DNA of 64,000 nucleotides from Dipetalonema caudispina (taxonomy: Eukaryota; Nematoda; Chromadorea; Rhabditida; Onchocercidae): the NCBI GenBank assembly GCA_013365325.1, contig JABVXV010000001.1, positions 1,364,001 through 1,428,000 of the forward strand, read 5' to 3'. Made by a program: the position numbers and the translations under genes. The notes beneath the pieces are model-generated. The model made no database searches, was not told the DNA's origin, and was given only the letters and a program-made list of their open reading frames with translations. Each line of letters begins with the position of its first letter. Within the stretch, counting starts at the first letter, position 1. Below, one piece after another: positions 13,101-26,506 of this stretch.

Positions 13101-15721
13101 ATGAAAAATCACTTACATCAGGCTGTATAAGGTTTGTCAATTCAAATCGACATTCTTCCAAGAAGTCCAAAATCTGTTCACGATGATGATGTGGAGTATA
13201 GGCTGAATCGGTAAAATCCTGAGTCATTTCACACAATGAATCCAAAGCACTTATTAATCGTTCCCTTGTACCGGTTCCAATGTTACATGTCATCCGTACC
13301 ATTTCCAACATTTCCTAAAAAATAGAAAAAAAAAAAAAAAAAAAAGATTGTTGAATCGAAGATTATGAATAAAACTATTAATATTTACACAAAAATTATT
13401 AACTTCTAAAATAAACAGTCCATTGTTATAGCTTAAAATTAGAAAATACCATTAACTGCCTAATAGCTGCATTAGCAGTTAGTTGTATCCCAATATCTAA
13501 AACTTCTTCGCTGGATGGTGATGTAAAATGTGATGAGTCAAAGTGCATTATACCATCGGAGACGCAAAGTGCAATCAACTGAAGAGCCAAACGCATCTGA
13601 AAATGACTGATATATATATATATACTTACTGTTATATCGACACTATCTATAATAAAATACTGCTTTAAGCTTCCTTAATGATAGCGGCATTTGGACTCAT
13701 TTTTCAAGCCAAAATCGACCAAATAAGATATTTCAAGAAATGAACCTGTTGAAAAACTCCATTTCGACACTGCCGTGCACTGTCGCTATCCGGATGCCTT
13801 AAAAGTGTTTTATTTGAAGTTAACAGTAGCATCGTCAACCGTTCCAGCATCGTACGTGCTACAGCCATTTGTCCACGACGTTTTTCACTTTTTAAATCAT
13901 TCTGTCGATCACCTGAGCGATGGGCCAAGTCAACCATATCACCACCAAATTCGGTGAAAGTTTTTACAAAATCCGTGAAATTTGTTGTATTTTCTAATTT
14001 TACCAATGAATATGCTATCTATAATAAAATGAAAATGAAAAAGAAAAAAAAAATACTTATCGTTATTTTAACATTTCATTACTTTGAGGTGGAAAAAATC
14101 TGGAATTTTCTTTGCTTGGAATTTTTGAAGAGATGTCAACTTCCACGCAAATAATTTTGGAAGCGACGTTCTAGAATAGAACATTAAAATTAAAATTTAA
14201 GTCTTTACCTTATCTTCAGATCTAAGAATATGTTTGACAAGTACACGATCTGCTAACAGAAGAACTCGTGTTACAGAAGTTAGGAGTTGTCGTGCAGCTC
14301 GTACAAGAACCGATTTGTCGATAGCAATACCCGAATCATCCGTTAAACAACCATTCAAATTTGCTATTGAAGCTCCTGCACATTGAGTACAAATTCGTCA
14401 TATCACTATGTTTCATTATACTTTTAAATTATTCAACTTATTGCAGAATGTTCGTAAAACAAAACAAAAGACTTCCATCATCATGAAGTATATCTAAATG
14501 CCACTAAGTAGCAGACACGGCAAAAAAGGAAGATTCAAACCTCTCATGATAAAGTTGATAGGATCTTTTTTTCTGATTGACTGTTTGAAAATTATCCATT
14601 TTTAAAAATTCTAAGGTACACAATTGACTATTAGCTAGGCAACAAATCTTTTACATTACTACCTGCGAGTCGGGCTTCGTGACATGCATCATACATTTCA
14701 GGTTGAACGTCTGGATTTTCATCGGCAATCGTTTCACCGACCACTACGAAACGTTCGATGGCTGCTTCTACTGCTGATCCTATCTAAAAATATATAAAAA
14801 CAATTTCTGAAATAAGGGAAATTGTACAATGTGCACCCGAAATGAAAAGTATAAACAAATTGAAAAAGGTTATCGCAGGGACCAAGAGTTATACTCGAGT
14901 CAACTCAAAATTTATGTTAAAAAAGTCCCGTTTCTAATTATTGTCAGCAAGACTTTATTTTGGTGTCACAGTACGATATGAAAAGAAATCATCTACTTTC
15001 AAAGCTGAGCGAAGAGCTTTCTCGGATCGTTTTTTACCACTTGACAAATAACTCTCCTTGAAATTGACAAGCGTTGTTATCTGAAAAAAATGACCTATTT
15101 GATAGCTTCAAAACGAAACAAGAAACAAACCATCTAAATAGGAAATACATAATGAAATGCATGCTAAACAGCGCTACAGTCTTTCTCGTACTAACCTTTC
15201 TAAGGTTGTGTGTTTACAAAAAATTAAAGAAACTAATGTACTAAATATGTTTGAAGAAACTTTAAATTCCTCAAAAATTTGATTACTACAGTGTTATGCT
15301 AGTTTCATTTCCAGGAAGGATTACGTCAACAGTTATAGAAACAAAAACTCAAATACGCTTTCAATTCTAGAATTACTATTAAATCAGCAACAATTAGTTT
15401 TTCAGTTCTAGGCAAGGCAAATATATCTACTTGCGTAACAATAAAACACCACATTTAACTTGACTGAATTTTATAAATATATCCGGATAAGGAAGAAGTA
15501 AATGGAAATGTTACAGGGAAATCTTTCAAAACTTTATGAATCAGTGGATAATGAAAGAAGCTGTTTTGCGAAGTAAGTAAGTAGTAATACAGTAAGTAAA
15601 CTTCTACCTGGGTGACAAGCGGGACAAGAGTCTGCTCTACTGATTTTGTTTTAATTTCAAGGCTTTGTGGATCGAATGCATATGATGTATTTACTGCACC
15701 ATTCGCTAGCGTATTACTCAT
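8048..15721 (-). CDS. ctn-1: Alpha-catulin (CTNNAL1 / C. elegans CTN-1), vinculin/alpha-catenin family
   Basis: Fifteen coding exons: 15608-15721 (ATG 15721), 14997-15080, 14663-14783, 14209-14375, 13746-14018, 13450-13596, 13117-13314, 12623-12730, 12406-12540, 12093-12197, 11452-11964, 9046-9309, 8738-8860, 8316-8399 and 8048-8182 (TAG). Phases agree throughout, giving about 856 residues. The start (DPQSLEIKTKSVEQTL...) and blocks such as HRSGDRQNDLKSEKRR, CIHPSSRIARENVEVF and MSSMAYNMYLFTRGDGPLKT match alpha-catulin more closely than alpha-catenin. In C. elegans CTN-1 links the dystrophin complex to SLO-1 BK channels in muscle and neurons. The protein is longer than the human one (~734 aa), mostly because of a Ser/Thr-rich insert at residues ~525-650 in exon 11. 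The acceptor of exon 11 (11964) is the least certain boundary; it was chosen because it restores the spacing seen in human catulin. Confidence 0.95.
10134..10172. repeat. (TA)n microsatellite in alpha-catulin intron
   Basis: About 39 bp of almost pure TA dinucleotides inside the 2.1-kb intron between exons 11 and 12 of the alpha-catulin gene. The rest of this intron shows no supported gene. Confidence 0.9.
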
Positions 15722-18700
15722 AGCTTTTGACTTTCTTCACGAATGCATTAGCTTCGATCGTTACTACGAACGTTACATACGTCACCCAGCTAAGGCTTAC
15801 TGAAAAGATAATTGAAAAGGAATCAAAGTATGTGCAACGGATATGAAGAAAATTTTAAAACGCTGCTAAAATAACGAATCAATGTCAAAGTCTTTCCCAA
15901 CAAAATGGCAAGTTATAGGAAGAATTTTATAGTAGCGAATGAATGAATGTGTAAAGTACCACTTTAAAATGAACTGCAGGATAGATAAACAGTTTCTAAT
16001 TTTGGATGAGAAGATCCTTACTTACAAATGGAAAAAATTACAGCGTTTACTTCAATCCGTTCATTTTGAGCAATCCTATAACTAATAATAATGAGAAATA
16101 TTTTAATATAAACTTTAGTTCACTAACTTTTACTATGAACTTATCTGGCCTTTTACTTTTCAAAAATGGTACCTTTCGAATCACATTAAAAAAAAAAAAA
16201 ACACAATAAAATAAACAAACAATAGGATAAATGAATGATAAGATAAGATAACAAGATCCCCTGGATGACAATATGTCATGGGAATAACCCCGAGAGAAAC
16301 ATTAGAGGTCATATCATGAACGTTAATAATTTTGCTCGATACCAATTTGTTGGAAATGAAAGGAAGTGAAGCTATGTCAATCGTCTTCATCTCTTTCGCT
16401 TCCTTTTTTTCTTTTCAACTCTCTTCATCAGACGTTCGTTTCTCAGCTAAAACAATTATCGCAAGCTTTTCTCATTTGGTCATTTCGTTTTTATGATTCA
16501 TCAGTGGTCACTATAAACCAAATAGATTTTGTCTATTATCAATTACACATACATTTGTCTATTTGGATAATAAATGTTGCATAGGATAGACGACAATATA
16601 TTCCATTGATGAATCGGAAAAAAAAAAAAAAGAATTTCAAATTTGTCTTCTTCGATCCAATCTAAACTTTAATATACATTAGAAGGTCAACGACCTACTG
16701 ACCTAATAACACACTATGGTACTTTGAATTTGAAATCCTCTCAATTGTACAATTTAAAAGGGAAGGGAATCGAAAGAGAAATAAAGAAATTCCACAAAAA
16801 TTACCTCTGAGAAACTAACTTACATAAATCAATATTTAATTGCTGAAATTGAAATTTGATTTTGGAAACATTCATCTTCCAAACTCATAAGAGATCTCCT
16901 GCTCATAAGTAATTTTGATCAGATAAAGTTGACAGCCCTAAACTAATTCATTTCTTTTCATTCCTGATAAACAAGTAAAGTGACAGTTTTAAATTTCCAT
17001 AATTTACTAGCACTTTTTATTCTAACGTTTCAATCATCTCTTTTGAAATTATTGCATATTTTATAGTAGATAGAAATTTATTCATCCTATTAGTTTACCG
17101 TGATAATCATTGCATTACTGTAACAAAATGACTAAATGATGGTTGATAAGAAGTAACTTTGCTATATTTTCTGATTTAAATTCATTAAGAGAAAAAGATT
17201 GCGAGAATTTCAGACAAATAAAATTGAGAGATAATTGGTTGAAAATACAACTCATCATTTTATCTAAGTTGAATCCTATCTGATATTGATGGAACATAAT
17301 AGCAAACATCGGCAAGCTGATAAGATGATAAGATACGACCATTAAATTTGACCAGAATGGAATGTGCATGAAAATTCGTCTACCAAATCGATATCACTTG
17401 CAAATCAAATAATTAAAAAAAATAATCAGCAAGAACTCAGGTGTTGCTAATTACATTCTTAAGTTGTTTTATGTATATCAATTACTCGGTTGGGATGGAC
17501 ATTTTTCTCTCTCTTCAATTAATCGGTCGGAATAATCTTAATTAATAATGATTTTGCTCAATGAATATAATTTCTATTGTATTTTTCATTTCAATCAAGA
17601 AGTACAATTTTGTTCAGTAATTCTTGATTCAGAATGTTGGGTGGAATATCTGTCATATTCAATTATAATGTTAGAGAAAGTATGCATTTTAAAATAGGTA
17701 TTTTTTATGGAAATAAAACGATGAAATATTTATTGGAATGAAACGAATCTTTTAATTTTGTTTTTGATAGGAAAAATAAACAGAATGATGATGAAAAAAG
17801 GAAGAAATATGACATAAGAGTTCATGATAACATTGATATTACACTCTAATACAATTACAGTTCAATGCAATACAATGAATATCATTTGAAATTATGCAAG
17901 ATGCAATGGCAAAGATAAGATCAAATATTAAAAAAGATGGAAAGGAAATATCGGATGAAATAAAAATTAATGATCCCAAATATTCAATTATCATCGATTA
18001 CAACCCTTATCGAGCAGAATAATAATTCAATTAGATATATCAATAATCAAACTGGTAGCAGCATTTGTATTTTGCTTTATCAATAATATTATCATTGTTA
18101 ATAACATTAGTAGAAGGAGTAGTTATAGTTGTAGTAAACAAAGCAGATGATGATGATAATGCATTTGTTGCCCTTTCTTCCCGTAGAGTTAATCGTTGTA
18201 AGAATTAATTAACTCAATAAATTAGTGGCGTTAATCTATAACATCATCTCTAAACTTTTTCATCTCCTGACTACTACAAATAACAGTTGATAATATTATC
18301 TTTACTTTCCACTATAAAATTAATGTCAAAAAGGTCAAAGTGAAAAAGCATAGGACTGTTTTTCAACAAAATAATTTGTTGAGTCTTTTCTAATTACTCT
18401 TTTTCATATCTTTTCATTCTTCTTAAAGCTTTACGATTCACCGTATTATTTGAAAGTGGTAAATCATTGTTATCCGATAGGTACCTTGCATCTATACAAA
18501 GAAAAAAGGGCCTAATTGTTTGATCACCATTCTATATCGTTATTTACAGGAAGCATTACAATTCAAGAGGAAATTGAATGAAAAATAAATCAGACAATTT
18601 TGTAATTTTTCACAGCCATCAATTAATCGCTGTTTGCATATGATTTAGGACGAATCATTTAAACAAATTACGGTACAAATTATTAAATGTTGTCGTTATG

Positions 18701-20859
18701 ATCGAAAAATGTTCTCAAAATTCAAAATTTTTTGATGACATAATTTGATCCGAAAATGATTCACTTCTGTTTAAAAAATAATGAAAAATGTATCGTTCAT
18801 TTTCTGTTAGAATAAAAATAAATGGAATAAGATAATAACGAGAAAATAATTATATATAAATAGATGCAAGTTAAATAATATCAAATTTCTTTAAGATTAA
18901 GGCATATTTGAATTAGGAGATCGTCTTTCGTCATGAATTATTCATTTGAAAGATTTAAACTATTTAGGATAAATGATAGCTTTATATGGTTTCTATCGTC
19001 GATTGATATGAAAGCATAGATTGATGTAGGAGATGATGTGCAAAGGAAACTAATTGACAATTGGCATTTAAATTTCTTCTCGGATCGATAGGCTTCAATC
19101 GATTGCATTTGTATTAACGAGTTGGAGTAAAAGTGTTTGGGCGAGAAAGAATTGATGGAAAATCATTAATTATCTAATGTTTTTTTATATTTATACCAAA
19201 TATAAAAATTAGAATTTTGAAAAGCGAAGTGAAATATCATCCAATTTGTGTTTTTTTTTTTTTTTTTTTTTCTTTCCTTGATCGTTTCCAATTTACACAT
19301 CGCAATAAAGTCTTAAACTTTACTTTACGGGGAGTTTTTTTTTTTTTTCTAAGCATAATGAATGGTCGAAAAAAAGAAAAAGAGATTTTGGAACTTTGAT
19401 AATTAACTTTAATATTAGTTTAGACTTTCTCACGGATCGATTCCGGGCAAGATTTCACTTCTGCTTTGACATAATCAAAGGGATTTCTTATCTTTTCATA
19501 AAACAAATTGTAAACTTCAGTGAAATCTCTGTGACATGTCTTTTGATAAGCAGCCATTATTTATGATTTCGAAATTTATTTTAGAAAGTTTTCATGAAGT
19601 GAAGCAAAACAACTTCATGCAAAAAGTTCGAATTGAACAGAAACCATTGTCAATACTTCTAAGCAAGAAAATATTCTTTACTGAAGTTTGACATTGGCGC
19701 AGCGAGGTCAACAATTGATAAAAGAAGTTGGTTTGGTTCATGCCACTGTCAGCAAATGATTAATCACCTGACATACTCCTTTCTTGATCAAAGAATAAAA
19801 TTATGGAGAAATTTTTAGATAATAATTTTTGATCACTTAATTTGATTTCAAGCTTTGAAAATGATCTCTGAACTTCACAAAATTCACCGTCGTGCCTTTG
19901 AATTTGACAAACTTGAATAGTTAATTCTTAAAATTTAGCATAAAATTCACTTGTTGGGAATGATGAATAAAATTTCTATGCAAACCAAAATTGTACCTTA
20001 AATAACAATATAATTCATTATCAGTCTTTTGCAGATGATAAAGATCAGACTTTACGATAGTTTCGACTTCTAAGGAAGCTTCAAAAATTTAAGCTAAAGA
20101 TTCCTGAAGGTAATAAAGTTTAGGATCTATTGCTAAGTTATGATTACCAGTGGATCAAATGTTTGGTGTTATTGCTATATTCAATAGATATAATAGGCTG
20201 ATAGAAGTCAAATCTTCTGATTTATCATTCTACCATTTTGTTAGTATGGATTGCATCTTAAACTATATGGAATTTTGACACAGAATTTTTGACTTTCACT
20301 TAAAATCGAAATTGAGTTCTCTCTTGCTATTTGAAGACATACTTTTATATTTTAGAATCTCGACAATAGATCTGCGGGTAGTGAAATATAATTATTTCTC
20401 AATTTATTTACAGTAATTATTCCCTTTTCATGTCTAATTTGTTTAAAACAAGCTTATCACTTTACTTCATCTAAGCTTAAGATAGTCAAAGCCGTCGAAA
20501 CACGAAGATACCGCCCTCATTACAATGATTTTAGAGGAAGAATTTCAGGTTGTAAACCTTTAGACTGTTAATGTTACTCTAATTTGTCGTATTTTTCCTA
20601 ATTAATTAATCATTTCTTGTGAAAAAACCATATACGTACTGTTTTATGTGTTCTGTTTATTCACAACTTTCAATATAAAATTTAAAAACTTATCAATAAA
20701 GTTATTCGATGTATTATGAAAACCGAAAATTTGGCACTTCAAGACGAAACTATTAAAATGACATTGAAGCACAATGACATTTCAAAGCATCAGCTATATA
20801 TGACAAATATTTTGCAGGCAATGATTAGTTAAAGAGTAAACAAAAATTTCAATCATAAA
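15722..20859. other. Gene-free stretch upstream of alpha-catulin
   Basis: Roughly 5.1 kb, very A/T-rich, containing poly-T/poly-A tracts (e.g. 16188-16200, 19251-19270) and only short open frames without splice-supported neighbours. No conserved protein motif or structured RNA was recognised. It includes the alpha-catulin promoter next to 15721 and the 3' flank of the gene starting at 23661. Confidence 0.55.
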
Positions 20860-23661
20860 TTAACAAATGCACAAGTCCAGTTGCTGACGGCATGCTTTGA
20901 GTTTTAAACTAAACTTGCTTGCAAATTTATGTTCCACGTAAATAGCCAAATATAGTACAATAATCACTGTTACGGAAATTATATCCAACAGTAAATAAAG
21001 CCTTTGTTGGAGTCGACTGCATGTCCATTCTAAAATTTCCACAATTTTCGTTTAAAAATTTTGAGAAATAGATATTTTATAATGATGGCACACAGCGTGA
21101 GAAACTACTTTTGCGCTCATAAACTTAAAATGATTCACAAACCACAACTGAAATTTAAGTGTAACTGTAGGGAAGTTTTTCATATTATTGATTGTGAAAA
21201 ATAAACTGGTCGAGATCAAATAAGTTAATTTAGTTAGAAAAGAGAATATGATGGTTTAACAAACTGATTAATTTATCATTTTCTCTTAAAAAATTTGGAA
21301 AGTTTTTATTCAAGAGAGGAACTGCAATGCAAAAATATAAATCTGGGCAGTAAAGTTTGCAGGAAAAACTTTCCATTGATTCATTCAAATAAATGAAAGA
21401 GAATCTTTTCCTCGTTTTTCCTTTTATGATTAATGTCCTCCTCTCCAAGTGGGAGGAGTAAAGAATTCGAAAATTGTAAATAATAGAGCCAAAAAATAAC
21501 ACTTAAAGAAAGAAAAACTGCTAAAATGTTAGTAAAACATATTAAAGTATCATGGTATTGAATGCTTTTAACTGAACTGATACAGACTGAATTGGTGCAA
21601 AGAATAAGCAGACAATCTAATACTGTAGTATACAGTATATCGTTCTACCGTACTATATGCTCAAATGCCAGAGCAACGAGTAAACGGAACAATCTTTAAA
21701 AAGCTGAAATCGTATAATGTTAAGCCAAGCAAAGTATATAATTCAGAACATACCATAATTATCCTTCCAAATCACTTGTTGGAAGAATGAATTTAAGGCC
21801 GAAACAAAAGCAATAGCCAACAACAGAACATAGGAAAAGCAAACAGATAGCATGACCCATTTTAGTTTTTGAGGTTTTTCTTCCAAAATTGATAAATAAT
21901 TATTGAAACTTCTTCGCACTTCTTCTGTCACTAATTCCAAATCATTGTTTACAATAAGTGGATATTCTGTAAATACAATTTTCGGATAGATTAGTTGTAA
22001 TTTTTTTTGGATATTTTGAGACTTGTAAAATTATTTTAAAAGCTCACTTATACGTGCTTCCTCCTATCGATTTAAAAGCATGTTTTTATTAAAAGTATCA
22101 ACATCGTTTTCTAAATAAAATAATTATATGAAGGCATGATGTTTATGTTTGTTGTCCCGAAATCTGTGAGTAGACGATGAAACGTCAAAATGTCACTTAC
22201 CAAACCTTTTACTTCAAGATTTTACTCATTTGATTTAAAATTTAAAGAAACTGCAACTCTTCCATTTTATCTTTTAATATGTGATGTTTCATTTAAAATA
22301 ACCTTCATCGAGGAGTATGTCACATTGTCGTCGACACAATTCCAAATCATTGATACAAAAATCGAGCAACACAGATGGCACTGGTTGTATGGTAAAGTTC
22401 CACCAAACAGTAGCATGTAGGGTGCATGCGATTAAAATTAAACTTAGAGAGAGATGTAAGCAACCGAACCATATGGGTAATTTAATTAAATTGCTTCTTG
22501 ATGTTTTGTCCTGATAATTTGCCTTCATTTTCGGTGACTCTGAAAAGAAACCTCAGTTGAACAAATGAAAATTTTTATGAAAATTTTCTTGCTTGATGAG
22601 TTTTAGAGAGGTACTTCAACAAAAAACAAAAAAAAAATTTCCGCATCACATCACACTATTTGCGCAATTAAGCAAATTTAAAAGTATGATGACAATGCTA
22701 ATTGGAAATCTGTACAGTTAGAGGACGGTAAAGTGGGAAAAGAAGTAGCATTTCTTTTTCAGTGAATTGAATACATTTGATGAGATGTGGATGGAAAGAA
22801 AATAATGAAACATCTCGAAATTTTAAATTCGTATCTCCGGAGTTTTTTATTTAATTTCTGAAAAAAAAATTGATTGCGTTAGCAGTACACACCAACAATG
22901 ATATTATGATTTCCTTCGTGATATGTGAAATCAATCGTTGGAATTCCACTAATTTCTTCCTCACGCATTGTTTCGCTAACCCAAACCTCATAAAACATCT
23001 GCCTTGAATTTTCGATATCGTAATCATCAGATTGGATCCAATATGCTGAAAAACATGCACTTAACAGAGATTTGGCGAGATCAAATTCTCGATAATGATG
23101 ATCGAGTAGAGTCTTCGAAGTTCAAGGTCACTGCTCGAATCATTTCCGATTGAAATTTCAAGATTAATTTGCGAATTTCTGATCTAAACATCACTTTTTT
23201 GAGAACTTTCTTATTTCAATGACCTAGTCATACACGGATCTAAAATCTCCTACCAATAATAAAATAAAATCGAACAACACAAAACGAAAATGAAAGAGCT
23301 GAAAACTTATAGATAATTTGCGGAAGAAAATCATTACCGAATTTAAAAAGTATCAAAGAAATCAACCCGCCTATATTTCTCATAACTATCTTTTTAACTA
23401 CTGCTTCACGACATTGTAATTTCTGATTCTGAAATGTACAGTTATACCTTGTTGAGTAAATATTATTCCAACAATGATAATAACTTTAATAGTAATTGCG
23501 ATAATAGCAAAAGCCAATAGATGTCCTCTTTCAGATTGTGTCACTGATGCGATTTGTAGTTGTCGCAATTTCTTCATTTCCAATATGATCTGTTGATTCA
23601 TTCGAGCTATTTTACTTTCTAAACAAAATCCTCCATTCTTCGACATACCTATCTCCTTCAT
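20860..23661 (-). CDS. Unrecognised protein with four predicted membrane segments
   Basis: Five coding exons: 23448-23661 (ATG 23661), 22893-23045, 22303-22539, 21754-21966 and 20860-21029 (TAA). Every intron is in phase 1 with a usable GT donor and TTTCAG- or TTTTAG-like acceptor, and the joined frame gives 328 residues. Four hydrophobic stretches are visible: ~48-68 (HLLAFAIIAITIKVIIIVGI), ~140-160 (PIWFGCLHLSLSLILIACTL), ~231-254 (WVMLSVCFSYVLLLAIAFVS) and ~284-305 (LYLLLDIISVTVIIVLYLAI). A charged N-terminus precedes the first, and an acidic loop follows it. I do not recognise the family. It is probably a nematode membrane protein with two extramembrane loops. The consistent intron phase argues for one gene, but two adjacent genes cannot be excluded. 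Confidence 0.6.
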
Positions 23662-25815
23662 ATTTTTCAAACTTACTTACCTAAAGTGTTTGGCTAAAGA
23701 AAGAAATGAACCTGTCCAATTGAAATTATTTATTGCGCATATAAAGGACAAAATAGAGCTTAGGGAAAAAATTTGAGCTAATCGTCGCATTAAACCGGTT
23801 GACAATAAAGATTAGGTCAGCAATAATGTTATCTTTTTGAAAACTCTGCAAGATTTCATCTTTATTTCACAGTGAAATAAAGCGCTACGACAATGAGGCA
23901 TTATAAATTATTAAAATAGCAACCTTTGTTGGAAAAGTTCCATCGATTTAAACAATTGCTTATCATTTCGATTGTTCTTTTTTTTCCCTTCCGTATTTTG
24001 CATAACTAAATTGTCTGTAAAAAAAAAAAAGACATATCAGTGATAAATTTGATGTGCTGCTGATTTAGGATTTGTGTAGGCACTGAACATATGAACATAA
24101 ATCACTTTTTATATATCTTACTGATATCACTATAATTTTATCACTGTTGGGATTCTACCAACAAGCTTTCAAAGTTCATATTTCTTTGAAGTAGGGGGAA
24201 ACTGTTGTAACAAAAAATTTAATTTTTAAATCTTTGGGATCTATAAACTCATATTAAGAGTCATTTATTCTAATTAAAAACTTCATCCTTTCAAAATAAT
24301 ATTCATGATCACTTTAAAATTTAGATTTAAATATCATCATCAATCCAATCAGCAAGTTAAACTGCAACTGAGCAGAAAATCATGATTCTGTAAAGTAGTA
24401 GCAGTGTGATGTCAACCTAGTTGTATCATTAGACTTCTAGGTATCATCCTTCAAAATGTTTTTGGTCGCTTTCAGGGCAAAAAGAAATGAATTAACTATA
24501 AAATTAATAGGATAGACATTTGGAATGATTTGTTGTGAAAAGCTTTAAAAGGCCTGTCAACATCTACCGATAATTCAGTAATGTATAAGTAAGCGAAAAA
24601 ATGAAAAGGATATCAAAAGTATATACAAAAAAACAAAAAATAATATTGCAACATTTACAAAATCAAATTTTTTTGAAAATATATAGTTAAGAGACCATAA
24701 GATGGAAGTGGACTTGCTTATTTCTTTTTTATTGAATTTGATTTATTTCAAAAGTCAGAAATGAAATCGAAAAGAGAAAAGAATACCGATGATAAGATTT
24801 AGAAGGGAATTTTGCGACTAATTCAGATAAGCATACAAAATCTTTTACAGAAAAGTTAAAATTGACTTGCGTAGCTCAGGTAGTTTGTTCACTTTGGCTT
24901 TCTTCACGAAATCCAATAAACGGATTGCTTACATAATTCGGTTATTAGCCCACTTCAGAAGTAATAGATTACCATACTGTATCCTGAAAAATTTTCTCAA
25001 ACTACAAATCAAACCTGATCTAAGAAAATATTCTAAGTTTACTACAATACTGTGTTTTGCCAATTGAAAGCCATCTGTTTCATATAGCAACTTGAGAAAA
25101 TACAATTATATTCTTAAAGTAGAGATGATTAAAATGATTCGTACTTCTGGTTCATTTATACTTGTCAAGTTTACAGAATATTGGCTCAATCAGAAGTTCT
25201 TATAAAATATCACTTAGTATTGATGCCAATATGATATTCTAAAAATTTTTTAAATCAGGCCATTTAGACTAAAAAAAAGCAAGCAAACTTTAATTTTGAA
25301 ATCAAATTGAGCCACAATTTAAAAATAATTTAAGCTTAAGCGAAGTCTAGGCTAAAGCTTATAAGTTGTCAACAACATTCTGAAATTTAAACAACAGCAT
25401 CCTCAACTGGCAACAATATGGCATTTTAGATGAAGCATATTTTATTTCACTATACTCTATTCTGTTTCTCAAACTTGCGAAAGTTACTCACAGTAATAAA
25501 CTTGGCGTTGATTAGAAAAATTCACAGAAATAAAATTTAAAATGGATTTTTAAAATGCAAATATTCATCGTGAGATGTTAATGCATACGAAACTATATTT
25601 ACAAATTGATCATATTTAATGAAGAATTATTCACTATCAATGCAACAGGAGATGATAAACATCATGCTATCAATAAGATGTTTTCAATTGAGTAATGTTA
25701 GCCAATATTTCATTATTATCTGTCATTATCTCCAATGGTTTGATTATCTTGTCATTATCACCTCTTTATCACAATTGTTTTCAACATTCTCTCCACTTTT
25801 CCTATTAACTTTATG
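23662..25815. other. Gene-free stretch
   Basis: About 2.1 kb of A/T-rich sequence upstream of the four-segment membrane protein gene and downstream of a possible small gene. Nothing coding or structured could be supported. Confidence 0.5.
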
Positions 25816-26383
25816 TTAATGACTGTATTTGATCACTTTATAAATTATTTGTGATAATTTGTATGAAATGCAGAAATGATTATACATCAAAGACGGTTGG
25901 TAATAGCGTTGAATTGATGATAATTCATTGATTGATAATATTTCGAATGAAGTACTAATATCAAATGAATTGACTGCGATTATAAAAGATAATTCCTGTA
26001 TATTTGGAAGTGATAGGAGAGGTACCAATACTTTCAAAGCATATTTCAGTACTTTGTAATTATTCATTCATATGCTCAAAACGATTTCTAATCGGAAAAT
26101 CGATATTATGAGAATAAGATAAATATATTATTTCTTATTATAAATTCAGTCCTGAGGGAGTTTAGACGATTTTTATACAGGAAACTGGATTGTTTCCTTT
26201 TGTTTATCCTTTAAATACATTATTTTTGAAATGCTTTGTTTGTTTAAGCTTTAAAATATGCATGAGTTTACCTATGATAAGATAAAGGGTGACAAGGAAA
26301 ATACTATGACAACCGATTATAAGTAACCAGAATTTATTACATTTGAAGGCTACCCTAAACCTTTGAAGTGTTTTTTGATTCAT
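25816..26383 (-). CDS. Possible two-exon small membrane-anchored protein
   Basis: Tentative model: exon 26272-26383 (ATG 26383) and exon 25816-25973 (stop at 25816-25818), joined in phase 1 by a G|GTAAAC donor and an ATCGCAG acceptor, giving 89 residues. The first exon ends in a strongly hydrophobic run (FWLLIIGCHSIFLVTLYLII) behind a basic N-terminus, so a type II signal anchor is plausible. The second exon is Ser/Ile/Asn-rich with no known motif. First exon with an N-terminal membrane segment and a phase-1 donor echoes the first exon of the gene at 23661, but no sequence similarity is evident. It could equally be noncoding; codon composition is only weakly protein-like. Confidence 0.3.
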
Positions 26384-26466
26384 GCTTGAGCTCCTTTTCA
26401 ACCACTTAAACTCCAAGTATCTGTCAACCGAATCAAAGGATATATTATAAAAACTTTAAAAAGCAC

Positions 26467-26506
<40 letters not shown>

